A DNA stretch of 64,000 bases from Jilunia laotingensis (GCF_014385165.1 NZ_JACRTF010000001.1:434001-498000); one strand, 5' to 3'. Positions 26,617 through 36,059 are shown, numbered from the stretch's first letter. Numbers and translations: made by a program. The notes: a model not told the origin generated them from the sequence alone.

Positions 26617-28827
26617 ATGAAAAAGATAACGCTATCATTCCTGTTTTGTCTTGCTTGCCTGATCGGCATGGCGCAAGGTAGTACGAAACTCGACCTGAAG
26701 GATATCACCTCAGGACAATATTTCCCCGCGACGATACGAAACGTTGTCCCGATGCCTGATGGCGAGCATTATACACAGATGAATGATGAAGGTACACAGA
26801 TTACCAAATATTCTTTTAAGACAGGAGAACCGGTAGAAGTGATCTTTGACGTGGCTAAAGCGCGTGAATGTGATTTCAAACACTTTGATAGTTATCAATT
26901 CTCGCCCGACGGATCGAAATTATTGATAGCAACAGAAACAACACCGATATACCGGCGTTCATATACAGCCGTGCATTATTTATACCCCTTGAAACGTAAC
27001 GATAAAGGGGTAACGACAAACAACATTATTGAACGGCTTTCTGACGGGGGCCCTCAACAAGCCCCCGTTTTCTCACCGGACGGAACTATGATCGCCTTTG
27101 TACGTAATAACAATATCTTCCTCGTCAAGACTTTGTATGGAAACAGTGAAAGCCAAGTGACCGAAGACGGTAAGCAGAACTCCATTCTCAACGGTATCCC
27201 CGATTGGGTTTACGAAGAAGAATTCAGCTTCAATAGTGCCTTGCAATTTAATGCTGACAATACCATGCTGGCATTTATCCGTTTCGACGAAACAGAGGTT
27301 CCTTCATACCAGTTCCCATTATTTGCCGGAGAAGCTCCACGCATCAACGGATTGGAAGATTATCCCGGAGAATATACCTATAAATATCCAAAACCCGGTT
27401 ATCCTAACTCAAAAGTGGAAGTCCGGACATTTGATATAAGATCCAAAGTGACCCGTACCATAAAATTGCCACTGGATGCCGATGGATATATCCCGCGTAT
27501 TCGATTCACGAAAGATGCGGACAAATTGGCTATCATGACACTGAACCGTCATCAAAACCGTTTTGATATGTACTTCGCTGATCCACGTTCCACGGTCTGC
27601 AAACTAGCGTTGCGTGATGAGTCGCCTTATTATATAAATGAAAATGTATTCGACAATATACAATTCTATCCGGAGAATTTCAGTTTTCTCAGCGACAGGG
27701 ACGGATATCCTCATCTTTACTGGTATAGCATGGGAGGAAACCTAGTGAAACAGGTCACGAAAGGTTCGTTCGAAGTAACATCGTTTCTTGGATACGATGA
27801 AGCGGACGGCAGCTTCTACTTTATAAGCAACGAGGAGAGCCCGATGCAACAAGCCGTTTACAAAATAGACCGCAAAGGGAAAAAGACAAAACTCTCACAG
27901 GCAAGCGGCATGAACAGTGCCATGTTCAGTCCGACGATGAAGTATTATATCAATACTTATAGCAATCTGAATACCCCGACATTAATTACTCTGAATGACA
28001 ATGAAGGCAAAACGCTAAAAACATTGGAAAGCAATAATAAGCTAAAACAAAAACTGGCTCAGGTAGCTGTGCCTCAAAAGGAATTCTTTAAATTCAAAAC
28101 TTCTCAAGGAGTGGAACTGAACGGCTGGATGATGAAACCGACCGACTTCTCGGCATCCAAGAAATATCCGGTATTGATGTTCCAATACAGCGGTCCCGGT
28201 TCGCAACAGGTTTTAGATAAGTTCGGAATCAGTTGGGAAACTTATATGGCAAGCCTGGGATATATCGTGGCCTGCGTCGATGGGCGCGGAACCGGAGGAC
28301 GTGGAACGGAGTTCCAAAAAAGCACTTATCTCAACTTAGGTGTAAAAGAGGCGAAAGATCAAGTAGAAGCAGCACAATACCTGGGATCACTACCCTATGT
28401 TGACAAAAGCCGTATCGGTATTTGGGGGTGGAGCTACGGTGGTTATATGACGATCATGAGCATGAGTGAAGGAACACCCGTATTCAAAGCCGGTGTTGCA
28501 GTTGCCGCACCGACCGATTGGAAATTCTACGATTCAGTCTATACCGAACGTTTCATGCGAACACCGAAGGAAAATGCCGAAGGCTACAAAGCAGCCTCAG
28601 CCTTTACGCGTGCAGACAAGTTGCATGGCAACCTGTTATTGGTACATGGTATGGCGGACGACAATGTACATTTTCAAAACTGTGCCGAATATGCGGAACA
28701 TCTGGTACAATTGGATAAGCAATTCGATATGCAACTCTACACCAACCGCAATCATAGCATTTATGGCGGAAATACCCGTCATCATCTATACACGCGCCTG
28801 ACTAACTTCTTTTTAAACAATCTGTAA
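26617..28827 (+). CDS. Dipeptidyl peptidase IV (peptidase family S9B), secreted
   Basis: 736 residues with a signal peptide (MKKITLSFLFCLACLIGMAQ). The N-terminal beta-propeller contains DWVYEEEF, the double-Glu motif that anchors the free amino end of substrates in DPP IV. The C-terminal alpha/beta-hydrolase domain carries the triad: Ser in GWSYGGYM (near residue 611), Asp in GMADDNVHF and His in NRNHSIYGG. It removes X-Pro or X-Ala dipeptides from peptide N-termini in the periplasm. The lipA start codon overlaps its stop by one base, so lipA is translated from the same message. Confidence 0.95.
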   Translation: MKKITLSFLFCLACLIGMAQGSTKLDLKDITSGQYFPATIRNVVPMPDGEHYTQMNDEGTQITKYSFKTGEPVEVIFDVAKARECDFKHFDSYQFSPDGSKLLIATETTPIYRRSYTAVHYLYPLKRNDKGVTTNNIIERLSDGGPQQAPVFSPDGTMIAFVRNNNIFLVKTLYGNSESQVTEDGKQNSILNGIPDWVYEEEFSFNSALQFNADNTMLAFIRFDETEVPSYQFPLFAGEAPRINGLEDYPGEYTYKYPKPGYPNSKVEVRTFDIRSKVTRTIKLPLDADGYIPRIRFTKDADKLAIMTLNRHQNRFDMYFADPRSTVCKLALRDESPYYINENVFDNIQFYPENFSFLSDRDGYPHLYWYSMGGNLVKQVTKGSFEVTSFLGYDEADGSFYFISNEESPMQQAVYKIDRKGKKTKLSQASGMNSAMFSPTMKYYINTYSNLNTPTLITLNDNEGKTLKTLESNNKLKQKLAQVAVPQKEFFKFKTSQGVELNGWMMKPTDFSASKKYPVLMFQYSGPGSQQVLDKFGISWETYMASLGYIVACVDGRGTGGRGTEFQKSTYLNLGVKEAKDQVEAAQYLGSLPYVDKSRIGIWGWSYGGYMTIMSMSEGTPVFKAGVAVAAPTDWKFYDSVYTERFMRTPKENAEGYKAASAFTRADKLHGNLLLVHGMADDNVHFQNCAEYAEHLVQLDKQFDMQLYTNRNHSIYGGNTRHHLYTRLTNFFLNNL

Positions 28828-29678
28828 TGGCTGAAAGAGTACGTAAGCCCGAGTGGCTGAAAATAAATATCGGTGCCAACGAACGTTACACCGAAACAAA
28901 ACGCATTGTAGAGAATCACTGCCTCCATACTATTTGCAGTAGTGGCCGATGCCCGAATATGGGAGAATGTTGGGGAAAAGGTACCGCCACATTTATGATC
29001 GGTGGTGACATCTGTACCCGCAGTTGCAAGTTCTGCAACACGCAAACGGGACGACCGCTTCCTCTTGATCCCAACGAACCGGCACATGTGGCGGAATCCA
29101 TCTCTCTAATGAAACTTTCACATGCAGTGGTCACTTCGGTGGATCGTGATGACCTTCCGGACTTGGGAGCATCCCATTGGGCACGAACAATCACCGAAAT
29201 AAAAAGAGTCAATCCGGCAACTACCATCGAAGTATTGATTCCTGATTTCCAAGGGCGGCTGGAACTTGTAGACCAAGTGATAAACGCACGGCCGGAAATC
29301 ATTTCCCATAATATGGAAACTGTACGCCGTATCAGCCCCCTTGTACGAAGTGCCGCCCATTATGACACCAGCCTGAAAGTAATCAAACGAATAGCGGACA
29401 GCGGTACGGTAGCCAAAAGCGGGATTATGGCAGGATTGGGCGAAACTCCCGCAGAGGTAGAAGAACTGATGGACGATCTGTTAGCTGCCGGATGTAAGAT
29501 ACTGACCATCGGACAATACCTTCAGCCTACACACCGGCATTATCCTGTCGCAGAATATGTAACACCCGAACAATTTGCCGAATACAAACGCATCGGACTC
29601 GAAAAAGGATTCGAACAAGTGGAAAGCGCTCCTTTGGTGCGCTCTTCCTATCATGCAGAAAAACATATCAGGAGATAG
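28827..29678 (+). CDS. lipA: Lipoyl synthase
   Basis: 283 residues. The auxiliary iron-sulfur cluster Cys set is visible as CSSGRCPNMGECW near residue 31, and the radical SAM cluster as CTRSCKFC near residue 58. The C-terminal RSSYHAEKH supplies the conserved Ser ligand. The enzyme inserts two sulfur atoms into protein-bound octanoyl groups to make the lipoyl cofactor of 2-oxoacid dehydrogenases and the glycine cleavage system. ATG at 28827 overlaps the TAA of the peptidase gene (TAATG). No lipB or lplA is visible nearby. Confidence 0.97.
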   Translation: MAERVRKPEWLKINIGANERYTETKRIVENHCLHTICSSGRCPNMGECWGKGTATFMIGGDICTRSCKFCNTQTGRPLPLDPNEPAHVAESISLMKLSHAVVTSVDRDDLPDLGASHWARTITEIKRVNPATTIEVLIPDFQGRLELVDQVINARPEIISHNMETVRRISPLVRSAAHYDTSLKVIKRIADSGTVAKSGIMAGLGETPAEVEELMDDLLAAGCKILTIGQYLQPTHRHYPVAEYVTPEQFAEYKRIGLEKGFEQVESAPLVRSSYHAEKHIRR

Positions 29679-29737
29679 ACTAAACATAAACACATTCATG
29701 TTTGTTTTATAGGAAACAGGCAAAATGTACAAAAGAA

Positions 29738-30856
29738 ATGGGTCATAAAGGATTATTATCTTCTGCATTTAACATGTCATTGGGATATATCCCCGTTATT
29801 ATCTCCATAGTTTTATGTGAATTTATAACGCAAGACACGGCAATCTATATCGGAACAGGTATCGGACTTCTTTACTCGTATTATGTAATACACAAGAAAG
29901 GGGCACGGATTCCTAATTTCATACTTTATATTTCGACGGCAGTATTATTGCTCCTGTCGATTGCCGCCTTTATACCCGGTGATTATGTCCCTCCCGGCGC
30001 ACTCCCGCTTACTTTGGAAGTCAGTATCCTCATCCCCATGTTGATCCTCTACCTGCATAAAAAGAGATTCATCAATTATTTTCTGAGAAAGAGGGAATAT
30101 TGCAGCAAGCGTATGTTTGCCCAAGGTGCGGAATCGGCTGTCGTATCGGCACACATTATACTGCTATTGGGTATTATTCACTTTATCATAATCAGTATCG
30201 CCATATTTTTCAGCCACCCTCTGGAAAACCCGGCAAATTGGATTATTTTCAACCTTATGCCTCCGGCAATCTTCGTGTTATGTATCTTCTTGAATCAGAT
30301 CGGCATACACTACTTCAACAAATTGATGTCCCACACCGAATATGTTCCTATCGTCAACAAACAAGGAGACGTGATCGGTAGAAGCCTGGCAATAGAGGCG
30401 ATAAATTATAAAAACGCATATATCAATCCGGTTATCCGCATTGCAGTAGCATCACACGGCATGTTGTTTTTATGCAACCGTCCTCAGACGGCCATATTGG
30501 ACAAAGGAAAGATGGACATTCCGATGGAGTGTTACCTCGGCTTTGGAGAAACATTAGCTGAAGGATGCCGACGGATGGTTCAAACGGCCTTTCCCGGTGT
30601 TAATGGATTGAAACCGACTTTCAGCATCATGTATCACTTCGAGAATGAAGTTACCAACCGCCTTGTCTATCTATTTATACTCGACATGGAAGATGATTCC
30701 ATACTTTGTAACCCACATTTCAAAGGGGGCAAGCTGTGGCAATTCCGGCAGATAGAAGAAAATCTGGGCCATAACTTCTTCAGTGAATGTTTCGAAGAAG
30801 AATACGAACACTTGAAAGAAATTATTGGTATAAGAGAAAAATACAGGGAATTTTAG
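29738..30856 (+). CDS. Multi-pass membrane protein with Nudix-like C-terminal domain
   Basis: About 372 residues from the ATG at 29738; the TTG at 29702 is less likely. The first 200 residues hold roughly six membrane segments in pairs. The C-terminal 150 or so read like a soluble alpha/beta domain (VIGRSLAIEAINY, IAVASHGMLFLCNRP, then GFGETLAEGCRRMVQTAFPG). The GFGETLAEG-(x)-RR block is in the place of a Nudix box, but the REUXEE catalytic pattern is not intact, so I regard it as Nudix-like and possibly non-catalytic. Its last 35 bases overlap the converging gene at 30822. Confidence 0.6.
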   Translation: MGHKGLLSSAFNMSLGYIPVIISIVLCEFITQDTAIYIGTGIGLLYSYYVIHKKGARIPNFILYISTAVLLLLSIAAFIPGDYVPPGALPLTLEVSILIPMLILYLHKKRFINYFLRKREYCSKRMFAQGAESAVVSAHIILLLGIIHFIIISIAIFFSHPLENPANWIIFNLMPPAIFVLCIFLNQIGIHYFNKLMSHTEYVPIVNKQGDVIGRSLAIEAINYKNAYINPVIRIAVASHGMLFLCNRPQTAILDKGKMDIPMECYLGFGETLAEGCRRMVQTAFPGVNGLKPTFSIMYHFENEVTNRLVYLFILDMEDDSILCNPHFKGGKLWQFRQIEENLGHNFFSECFEEEYEHLKEIIGIREKYREF

Positions 30857-31526
30857 ACAGGTCGGGTACATGACCTTGCCATTCCTTCACCGTCTTAGTC
30901 CGTATATACTCCCCTTCACAAGTTATGTTGGCAGCAATGCACAGCCGTGTTTGAGGACGGCAATTATGCAAGATATCTTCTACCATCTTATTATTACGGT
31001 AAGGAGTCTCTATAAAAAGCTGTGTCTGGTGTTCGGCATAAACACGCTGTTCCAGTGCTTTTAACTTCTTGGCACGTTCTCCCGGCTCAATGGGTAGATA
31101 GCCGTGAAAAGCAAAACTCTGTCCGTTAAAGCCCGAAGCCATTACCGACAGGATGATGGAAGAAGGGCCCACCAATGGAACGACTTTCAAATTCTTTCGT
31201 TGCGCAATAGCAACCACATCCGCACCCGGATCGGCTACCGCTGGACACCCTGCCTCAGAAATAACGCCCATAGAAGCACCGCCTATCAGCGGTTTCAGAT
31301 AGCCGGAAATATCTTCGGGTGAAGTGTGCTTATTTAATGTGTAGAATGTCAACGCATCAATGTCGATCTCCCTTTCTACCTTTTTCAGAAAGCGACGAGC
31401 CGACCGGACATCTTCTACAATGAAATGACGGATTCCAAGAATTATATCTTTATTGTAAGCAGGCAACACGGATTCAATTGTCGTATCACCTAAAGTGACA
31501 GGGATAAGATAGAGAGCAGTTTCCAA
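30822..31526 (-). CDS. RsmI-like SAM-dependent methyltransferase
   Basis: 234 residues from a TTG at 31526, one base after the gldB stop. This start gives METALYLIPVTLGDT, the family's usual beginning, whereas longer versions add unrelated residues. The tetrapyrrole-methylase fold is visible: GVISEAGCPAVADPGADVV, VVPLVGPSSIILSVMASG and AFHGYLPIEPGERAKKL, then FIETPYRN. RsmI methylates the 2'-O of C1402 in 16S rRNA. This shorter variant is common in Bacteroidota, and its exact target is not certain. It is third in a tight fabI-gldB operon. Confidence 0.85.
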   Translation of the reverse strand: METALYLIPVTLGDTTIESVLPAYNKDIILGIRHFIVEDVRSARRFLKKVEREIDIDALTFYTLNKHTSPEDISGYLKPLIGGASMGVISEAGCPAVADPGADVVAIAQRKNLKVVPLVGPSSIILSVMASGFNGQSFAFHGYLPIEPGERAKKLKALEQRVYAEHQTQLFIETPYRNNKMVEDILHNCRPQTRLCIAANITCEGEYIRTKTVKEWQGHVPDLSKIPCIFLLYQ

Positions 31527-31527
31527 A

Positions 31528-32538
31528 TTAATTGAGATATTTTGATTCTTCCAACATACGATGATAGTCAGTGGTCTCCAACAACTGTTGCAAGCTGACA
31601 TCCTTATGATTCTTCATATAAGCGGACACGATACGGGTTCCCATCCATGTACCGATCAGTGCCGGAGCATTTTCACCGAAGAAGGCTGTAAAAGGAGCCG
31701 GCTTCATATACTTACGCACCACCATCGGATCACGGGCATACAAGTGACGGTTCTTCAGCATGTACTCCCAAATGTACTTTTCGTTCTCGCGACACCATTT
31801 CTCTTCCGTTTCCGAATATCCCATAGCATCACCGGTAGAACCATATTCCAGCAATTTCTTTACAGCATAATTGATCTTGCCGGAATGCATCATCTGGTCG
31901 AGCAAGCAACTACCTTCCTGAAAAGGGAACGGATAATAGCTCATCAGATAAAACACGAAGCAATCGGGCACTATACGATCCGGACGCATGGAACGACATT
32001 GGTATTCGTAATAAAAACGTTTATACAACGGATAATCTTCTCCCATATATTTGTCAAGGCTGATCCCCAACAAAGTATCGGAAAGTACCACCGATTCGTT
32101 AAAAGCTGAAATCTGAGAATAAACGACCGGAGTATGGAAAGACGGAATCTCTTTTCGCAGGTTCTCAAACCCCTTGGTCAATCCTTTTTCAACTTCATCC
32201 AGATTCGGATAACGGATTTCCACATCCGCCATCAAGCGAAGCAAAGTCGTGTCTGAATAAAACTTCTTTAGTTTCTGGGAAATGGTATCATCGCTGACTT
32301 GCCCCAGTCCAAGCACCTCTTCAATCAGTATCTTGGTAGGCTGCCGATAATCCATGTTCATTTTTTGCAATGCAGAGAAACTGTTAGAACGTACATATTC
32401 ATTCAACAGCTTGTCGTATCGGATAACGTTAATCCCATTCTCCTTATTTTGTAACTGCGCATTCTCTCCTGTACCCATCCGGCAAGCAACGGTGAGCAAA
32501 CACATAATAATAAGGAGAAGGAGATTCTGTGGTTTCAT
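31528..32538 (-). CDS. gldB: GldB-like lipoprotein
   Basis: 336 residues with a lipobox (LLTVAC, Cys near residue 19). Recognisable family stretches are EVEKGLTKGFENLRKEIPSF, then LGISLDKYMGEDYPLYKRFY and MIGTWMG-like GTWMGTRIVSAYM. GldB is needed for gliding in Flavobacterium, but related lipoproteins occur in non-gliding Bacteroides, where the role is not known. The gene starts 2 bases after fabI, so they are translated from one message. Confidence 0.85.
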   Translation of the reverse strand: MKPQNLLLLIIMCLLTVACRMGTGENAQLQNKENGINVIRYDKLLNEYVRSNSFSALQKMNMDYRQPTKILIEEVLGLGQVSDDTISQKLKKFYSDTTLLRLMADVEIRYPNLDEVEKGLTKGFENLRKEIPSFHTPVVYSQISAFNESVVLSDTLLGISLDKYMGEDYPLYKRFYYEYQCRSMRPDRIVPDCFVFYLMSYYPFPFQEGSCLLDQMMHSGKINYAVKKLLEYGSTGDAMGYSETEEKWCRENEKYIWEYMLKNRHLYARDPMVVRKYMKPAPFTAFFGENAPALIGTWMGTRIVSAYMKNHKDVSLQQLLETTDYHRMLEESKYLN

Positions 32539-32540
32539 TT

Positions 32541-33398
32541 TTATCCGTAAATAATATTTCCGTTTTCGTCCTTGTATTCATCAAGACCTTTTTCATAGGT
32601 AGCCATGGCACGAAGACTCATACCTACGCTTGAAAAACCACCGTCATGATAAAGATTCTGCATGGTCACCTTACGGGTAAGATCAGAGAACATCACGATG
32701 CAGTAATCGGCACATTCATCAGCCGTAGCATTGCCCAGAGGAGACATCCGATTGGCAAAGTCATAAAGCTTGTCCATGCCTTTCACTCCCGATCCGGCAG
32801 TGGTGAATGTCGGAGACTGCGAAATGGTATTCACACGCACACTGTGTTCGCGACCGTAAATATAACCGAAGCTGCGGGCTATGGATTCGAGGAGTGCCTT
32901 TGCATCCGCCATATCATTATAGCCGTAGAATGTACGTTGTGCGGCTACATAGCTCAAAGCGACAATCGAGCCGTATTCGGCAATCGCATTCAGTTTCTTG
33001 GCTGCCTGAATCATTTTGTGGAACGATACGGCAGAAATATCCAATGTCTTATCCAACATTCCGTAATCAAGGTCGTCATAGGTACGCTTTTTACGTACAT
33101 TAGGAGACATACCGATAGAGTGAAGCACAAAGTCAATCTGTCCATGCAATACGTCCATAGAAGTTTTGAACACATTCGTCAAATCTTCCACACTGGTAGC
33201 GTCGGCGGGAATCACCTCACAGTTCAGTTTCTCTGCCAAAGCATTGACTTCACCCATGCGGATGGCCATAGGAGTATTTGATAATGTAATGGTCGCACCT
33301 TCTTCAACGGCTTTTTCCGCTACCTTCCATGCAATAGACTGATCGTTCAATGCACCGAAGATAATGCCTCTTTTTCCTTTCAACAAATTGTAACTCAT
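32541..33398 (-). CDS. fabI: Enoyl-ACP reductase (NADH)
   Basis: 285 residues. This is the last step of each fatty-acid elongation cycle. The short-chain dehydrogenase fold is seen as GIIFGALNDQSIAWKVAEKA (the split glycine motif of FabI) and LHSIGMSP. The catalytic Y-x6-K pair falls in SYVAAQRTFYGYNDMADAKALL, with the FabI-type wider spacing, and PTFTTAGSG follows. TATCTTTG just upstream (33425-33432) is the likely promoter. First gene of the fabI-gldB-rsmI-like operon. FabI is the classic triclosan and isoniazid-class target, which is family knowledge. Confidence 0.96.
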   Translation of the reverse strand: MSYNLLKGKRGIIFGALNDQSIAWKVAEKAVEEGATITLSNTPMAIRMGEVNALAEKLNCEVIPADATSVEDLTNVFKTSMDVLHGQIDFVLHSIGMSPNVRKKRTYDDLDYGMLDKTLDISAVSFHKMIQAAKKLNAIAEYGSIVALSYVAAQRTFYGYNDMADAKALLESIARSFGYIYGREHSVRVNTISQSPTFTTAGSGVKGMDKLYDFANRMSPLGNATADECADYCIVMFSDLTRKVTMQNLYHDGGFSSVGMSLRAMATYEKGLDEYKDENGNIIYG

Positions 33399-33424
33399 AC
33401 CTTTTTAATAGTTAAATTAGGTTG

Positions 33425-33432
33425 CAAAGATA
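33425..33432 (-). promoter_or_regulatory. -7 element for fabI
   Basis: Minus-strand TATCTTTG, a full match to TAnnTTTG, 26 bases before the ATG at 33398. No TTTG at the usual -33 spacing. Confidence 0.55.
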
Positions 33433-33557
33433 GGAACTTTCTGCATAAAAACACGAGATGTGTGCAAAGAAAAGCTGAAAATGGCAAAAAAGACAGTCAG
33501 ATATACTTTTTTACGGCCACATCGCCCCTAAAAGCATACACTCTTTCTTTGTTTTTA

Positions 33558-33565
33558 TAACTTTG
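33558..33565 (+). promoter_or_regulatory. -7 element for the phosphatase gene
   Basis: TAACTTTG matches TAnnTTTG, 21 bases before the ATG at 33587. It overlaps the TTG at 33563, which rules out that TTG as a start. Confidence 0.6.
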
Positions 33566-33586
33566 CAAACAAAAAACAGATCACCA

Positions 33587-34234
33587 ATGAAGAAACTTGT
33601 TATATTCGATTTGGACGGGACATTGCTGAATACGATTGCCGACCTCGCCCAAAGTACCAACCATGCCTTATCCCGTTTAGGGTATCCCACGCATGAAGTG
33701 GATAAGTACAATTTTATGGTAGGCAACGGGATCAATAAACTCTTTGAGCGCGCACTGCCCGAAGGAGAAAAGAGTGAAGAAAACGTGCTGCGTGTCCGTA
33801 ATGAATTCATTCCCTACTACGATGTTCACAATGCGGACGAAAGCCGGCCTTATCCGGGTATTCCCGATTTGCTGAAACAATTGCAGGAAAAAGGGATTCA
33901 AGTTGCAGTGGCTTCCAACAAATACCAAGCGGCAACAGAAAAACTAATCCGCCATTACTTCCCGGAAATACGTTTCGTTGCCGTATTCGGTCAACGTGAA
34001 GGCATCAAGGTAAAACCCGACCCCACGATTGTAGAAGATATCTTGCAGATCACCTCCGTAGAAAAGAAAGACGTGCTTTATGTGGGCGACTCGGGAGTAG
34101 ATATGCAAACCGCCTTGAATGCAGGAGTTACGGCCTGCGGAGTCACTTACGGTTTCCGCCCGCGTGCCGAATTGGAAAGTTTCCACCCGGCATACATTGT
34201 GGATCGCGCGGAAGAGATATTGCCCATCCTTTAA
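33587..34234 (+). CDS. HAD-family phosphatase, phosphoglycolate phosphatase type
   Basis: 215 residues. Motif I is FDLDGTLLNT near residue 7 (nucleophile Asp and acid Asp), motif II VASNK near the middle, motif III K in VKPDPTIVE, and motif IV YVGDSGVDMQTALNAG with the two Mg-binding Asp. A helical cap follows motif I, the C1 cap of the Gph subgroup. Members hydrolyse phosphoglycolate or related small phosphate esters, and the sequence does not settle which. It is a single gene with its own promoter. Confidence 0.88.
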   Translation: MKKLVIFDLDGTLLNTIADLAQSTNHALSRLGYPTHEVDKYNFMVGNGINKLFERALPEGEKSEENVLRVRNEFIPYYDVHNADESRPYPGIPDLLKQLQEKGIQVAVASNKYQAATEKLIRHYFPEIRFVAVFGQREGIKVKPDPTIVEDILQITSVEKKDVLYVGDSGVDMQTALNAGVTACGVTYGFRPRAELESFHPAYIVDRAEEILPIL

Positions 34235-34287
34235 AGGGAGACAGCCTTACATTGAATCCTTTCCTCTTCTTCCCGTAATCCTTCCAC

Positions 34288-34380
34288 GTTAAACATCCCC
34301 ATGTTTAACAGTGAAACACCCCCATGTCTGACATGCAGACATCCCCATGTTTCACTGCGAGACATGGGGATGTTTCACAT
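34288..34380. repeat. 23-bp phased palindromic repeat cluster, CATCCCCATG theme
   Basis: Four copies of a near-palindromic unit have centres at 34298.5, 34321.5, 34344.5 and 34367.5, exactly 23 bases apart. The first has perfect 9-base arms, GTTAAACAT and ATGTTTAAC, around CCCC. The fourth is inverted (CATGGGGATG). They lie between two convergent genes, in a place where a terminator would be expected. Confidence 0.8.
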
Positions 34381-34448
34381 GCCATCTCACCGGGAAGAGA
34401 CGCGAAGGCTACGAAGAGAAGATTGTTTTCTCTGCCACCAAGCATTCA

Positions 34449-36059
34449 TTAGTAAGCACTTCCCGACTTCACAACAAGCTTTTCAAGCAAGCCTTGCATA
34501 TTTTCAATGACCGGACTGCCCTGCATATTGTAATCCGTGCCCAGTTGGGCCATTTGTGGGAAAGTAAGCCATACACTGCCGTTTTTATCTTCCCATACGG
34601 AAATTTTAAGAGGCAATTCGATGGAAATGCTCGGATTATCCTGCATCAGTTTCGTTCCAACCTTGGGTGAGCCGAAAACAATCACCTGATTCGGACGCAA
34701 TTCCAATCCTACCTCCTCGGCATTCTTCCCGTGGTCGAATTTGGCAAACACCGGAATACCAGCGGCTTTTATATTCTTTTCCAGCCTTGCCATTGTTTCC
34801 GGAACACTGAACTGGCTTTCGTAAGTATATAGCAGTCCGTCGTTTGCCCCGGTTCCCATTTTATCCCCATCGAATGACGCGGCAATCCTACGGGCGAGAT
34901 TCGTCAGATCAACTCCCTCCTTGTTGGCAAGTAAGGTGACACAAACTAATTCGGAGGCATCTGTAAAGCGGCTAAGGAAAGCAGAATGTCCGGGAGCGTT
35001 TCCCTTAATATCCATCAACCCTTTATGATTGTAAAATTGCCATCCGGCCATGGCCGGCACGACCTTCCCGTTAACCAATTTGGTGGGAGCATAAATCAAC
35101 GCCCGGTTTTCAGGTTTTGCTATCAACACACTACCTGCCAGGGCTATATCCCAATGGCTGACATTTTCTGCCGAAGCCCATATATCAGAGAATCCTTTCA
35201 TTGCCGAACCATTCAACGGAGCGACTGCCGTCAATTTTCCATCCTTCTCCTGATAACCGGTCGAAGTTTCCGCTGCATCGATATAGTCCTTATCATGTTT
35301 GAAAAGTTCGTGGACATTTCCGACAGCAACCTTTTCTTGTTTGACTTTCGGCAAATCTTCTCCGAAATACGTCTCGGTCAACCCGAGATAATCTATCTGG
35401 TTTTTCTTCACAAAGTCTTTATATGGCATCTTGGCAACAGCTTCGACGATCGAGGCAAGCAATAAAAAGTTTGTTGCGCTTTGTTTCACATCCGTACCCG
35501 GTTCAAAAGCCAATGGAATGGCCTCAACGGTAGCAATCAACTGTTCAGGGGTATAGGGCTTTGAGGCATCAAAGCCTTTCTGATCACGATAGTCGGCAAT
35601 ACCCGTGCTATGCTGCATCAATTCGAACACGGTAACGTCTTTCCAGAGGGCAGGAACATCTTTCAAATATTTACCGATGGGCATATAAATATCCAGCTTT
35701 CCTTTTTCATAGAGTTGCATAGCGGCTACAGCGGCAAATCCTTGCGAAATCGGCCCGATAGGCCACAAGGTCTTCACAGAAGCCAAGTTTTCATTTTCGA
35801 TATCCGTCAACCCATATCCCACGACACGCGGAATGTAAGGAGCCTGCACAATGGCAAGTGTCATACCGGGAATACCCTTTTCCTCCATAAATTCGTAAAT
35901 CATTTGGTCGATGGACTTACCTTGATAGGCAACCTGCACATCACCTCTACTTCCGTTTGGCAACTGATTGGCATACTTCTTCATTTTTGTTCCTCCATTT
36001 TGTGCCAACATCGTTCCCGACATCAGCAATACTACAATAAATAATAAACTCTTTTTCAT
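34449..36059 (-). CDS. Beta-lactamase-fold pseudoenzyme fused to a DUF302 domain
   Basis: 536 residues with a signal peptide ending at TMLAQ. Residues about 45-390 follow the class C beta-lactamase/D-alanyl-peptidase fold (GIPGMTLAIVQ, TVFELMQHSTGI, EPGTDVKQSATNFLLLASIVE, GNAPGHSAFLSRF). Where active relatives have IGS-x-SK, with the SxxK nucleophile and lysine, this protein reads IGPISQG: Ser is Pro and Lys is Gln. The Y-S-N motif is also absent (QSATN). Residues about 405-510 are a DUF302 domain (KAAGIPVFAKFDHGKNA, VIVFGSPKVGTKLM, SIELPLKISVWED). It is likely non-catalytic and has an operator-like site upstream. Confidence 0.8.
   Translation of the reverse strand: MKKSLLFIVVLLMSGTMLAQNGGTKMKKYANQLPNGSRGDVQVAYQGKSIDQMIYEFMEEKGIPGMTLAIVQAPYIPRVVGYGLTDIENENLASVKTLWPIGPISQGFAAVAAMQLYEKGKLDIYMPIGKYLKDVPALWKDVTVFELMQHSTGIADYRDQKGFDASKPYTPEQLIATVEAIPLAFEPGTDVKQSATNFLLLASIVEAVAKMPYKDFVKKNQIDYLGLTETYFGEDLPKVKQEKVAVGNVHELFKHDKDYIDAAETSTGYQEKDGKLTAVAPLNGSAMKGFSDIWASAENVSHWDIALAGSVLIAKPENRALIYAPTKLVNGKVVPAMAGWQFYNHKGLMDIKGNAPGHSAFLSRFTDASELVCVTLLANKEGVDLTNLARRIAASFDGDKMGTGANDGLLYTYESQFSVPETMARLEKNIKAAGIPVFAKFDHGKNAEEVGLELRPNQVIVFGSPKVGTKLMQDNPSISIELPLKISVWEDKNGSVWLTFPQMAQLGTDYNMQGSPVIENMQGLLEKLVVKSGSAY

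Noticed and set aside
32646..33281. A 211-codon open frame opposite fabI
   Set aside because: Antisense to an intact, conserved FabI with no promoter or domain of its own.
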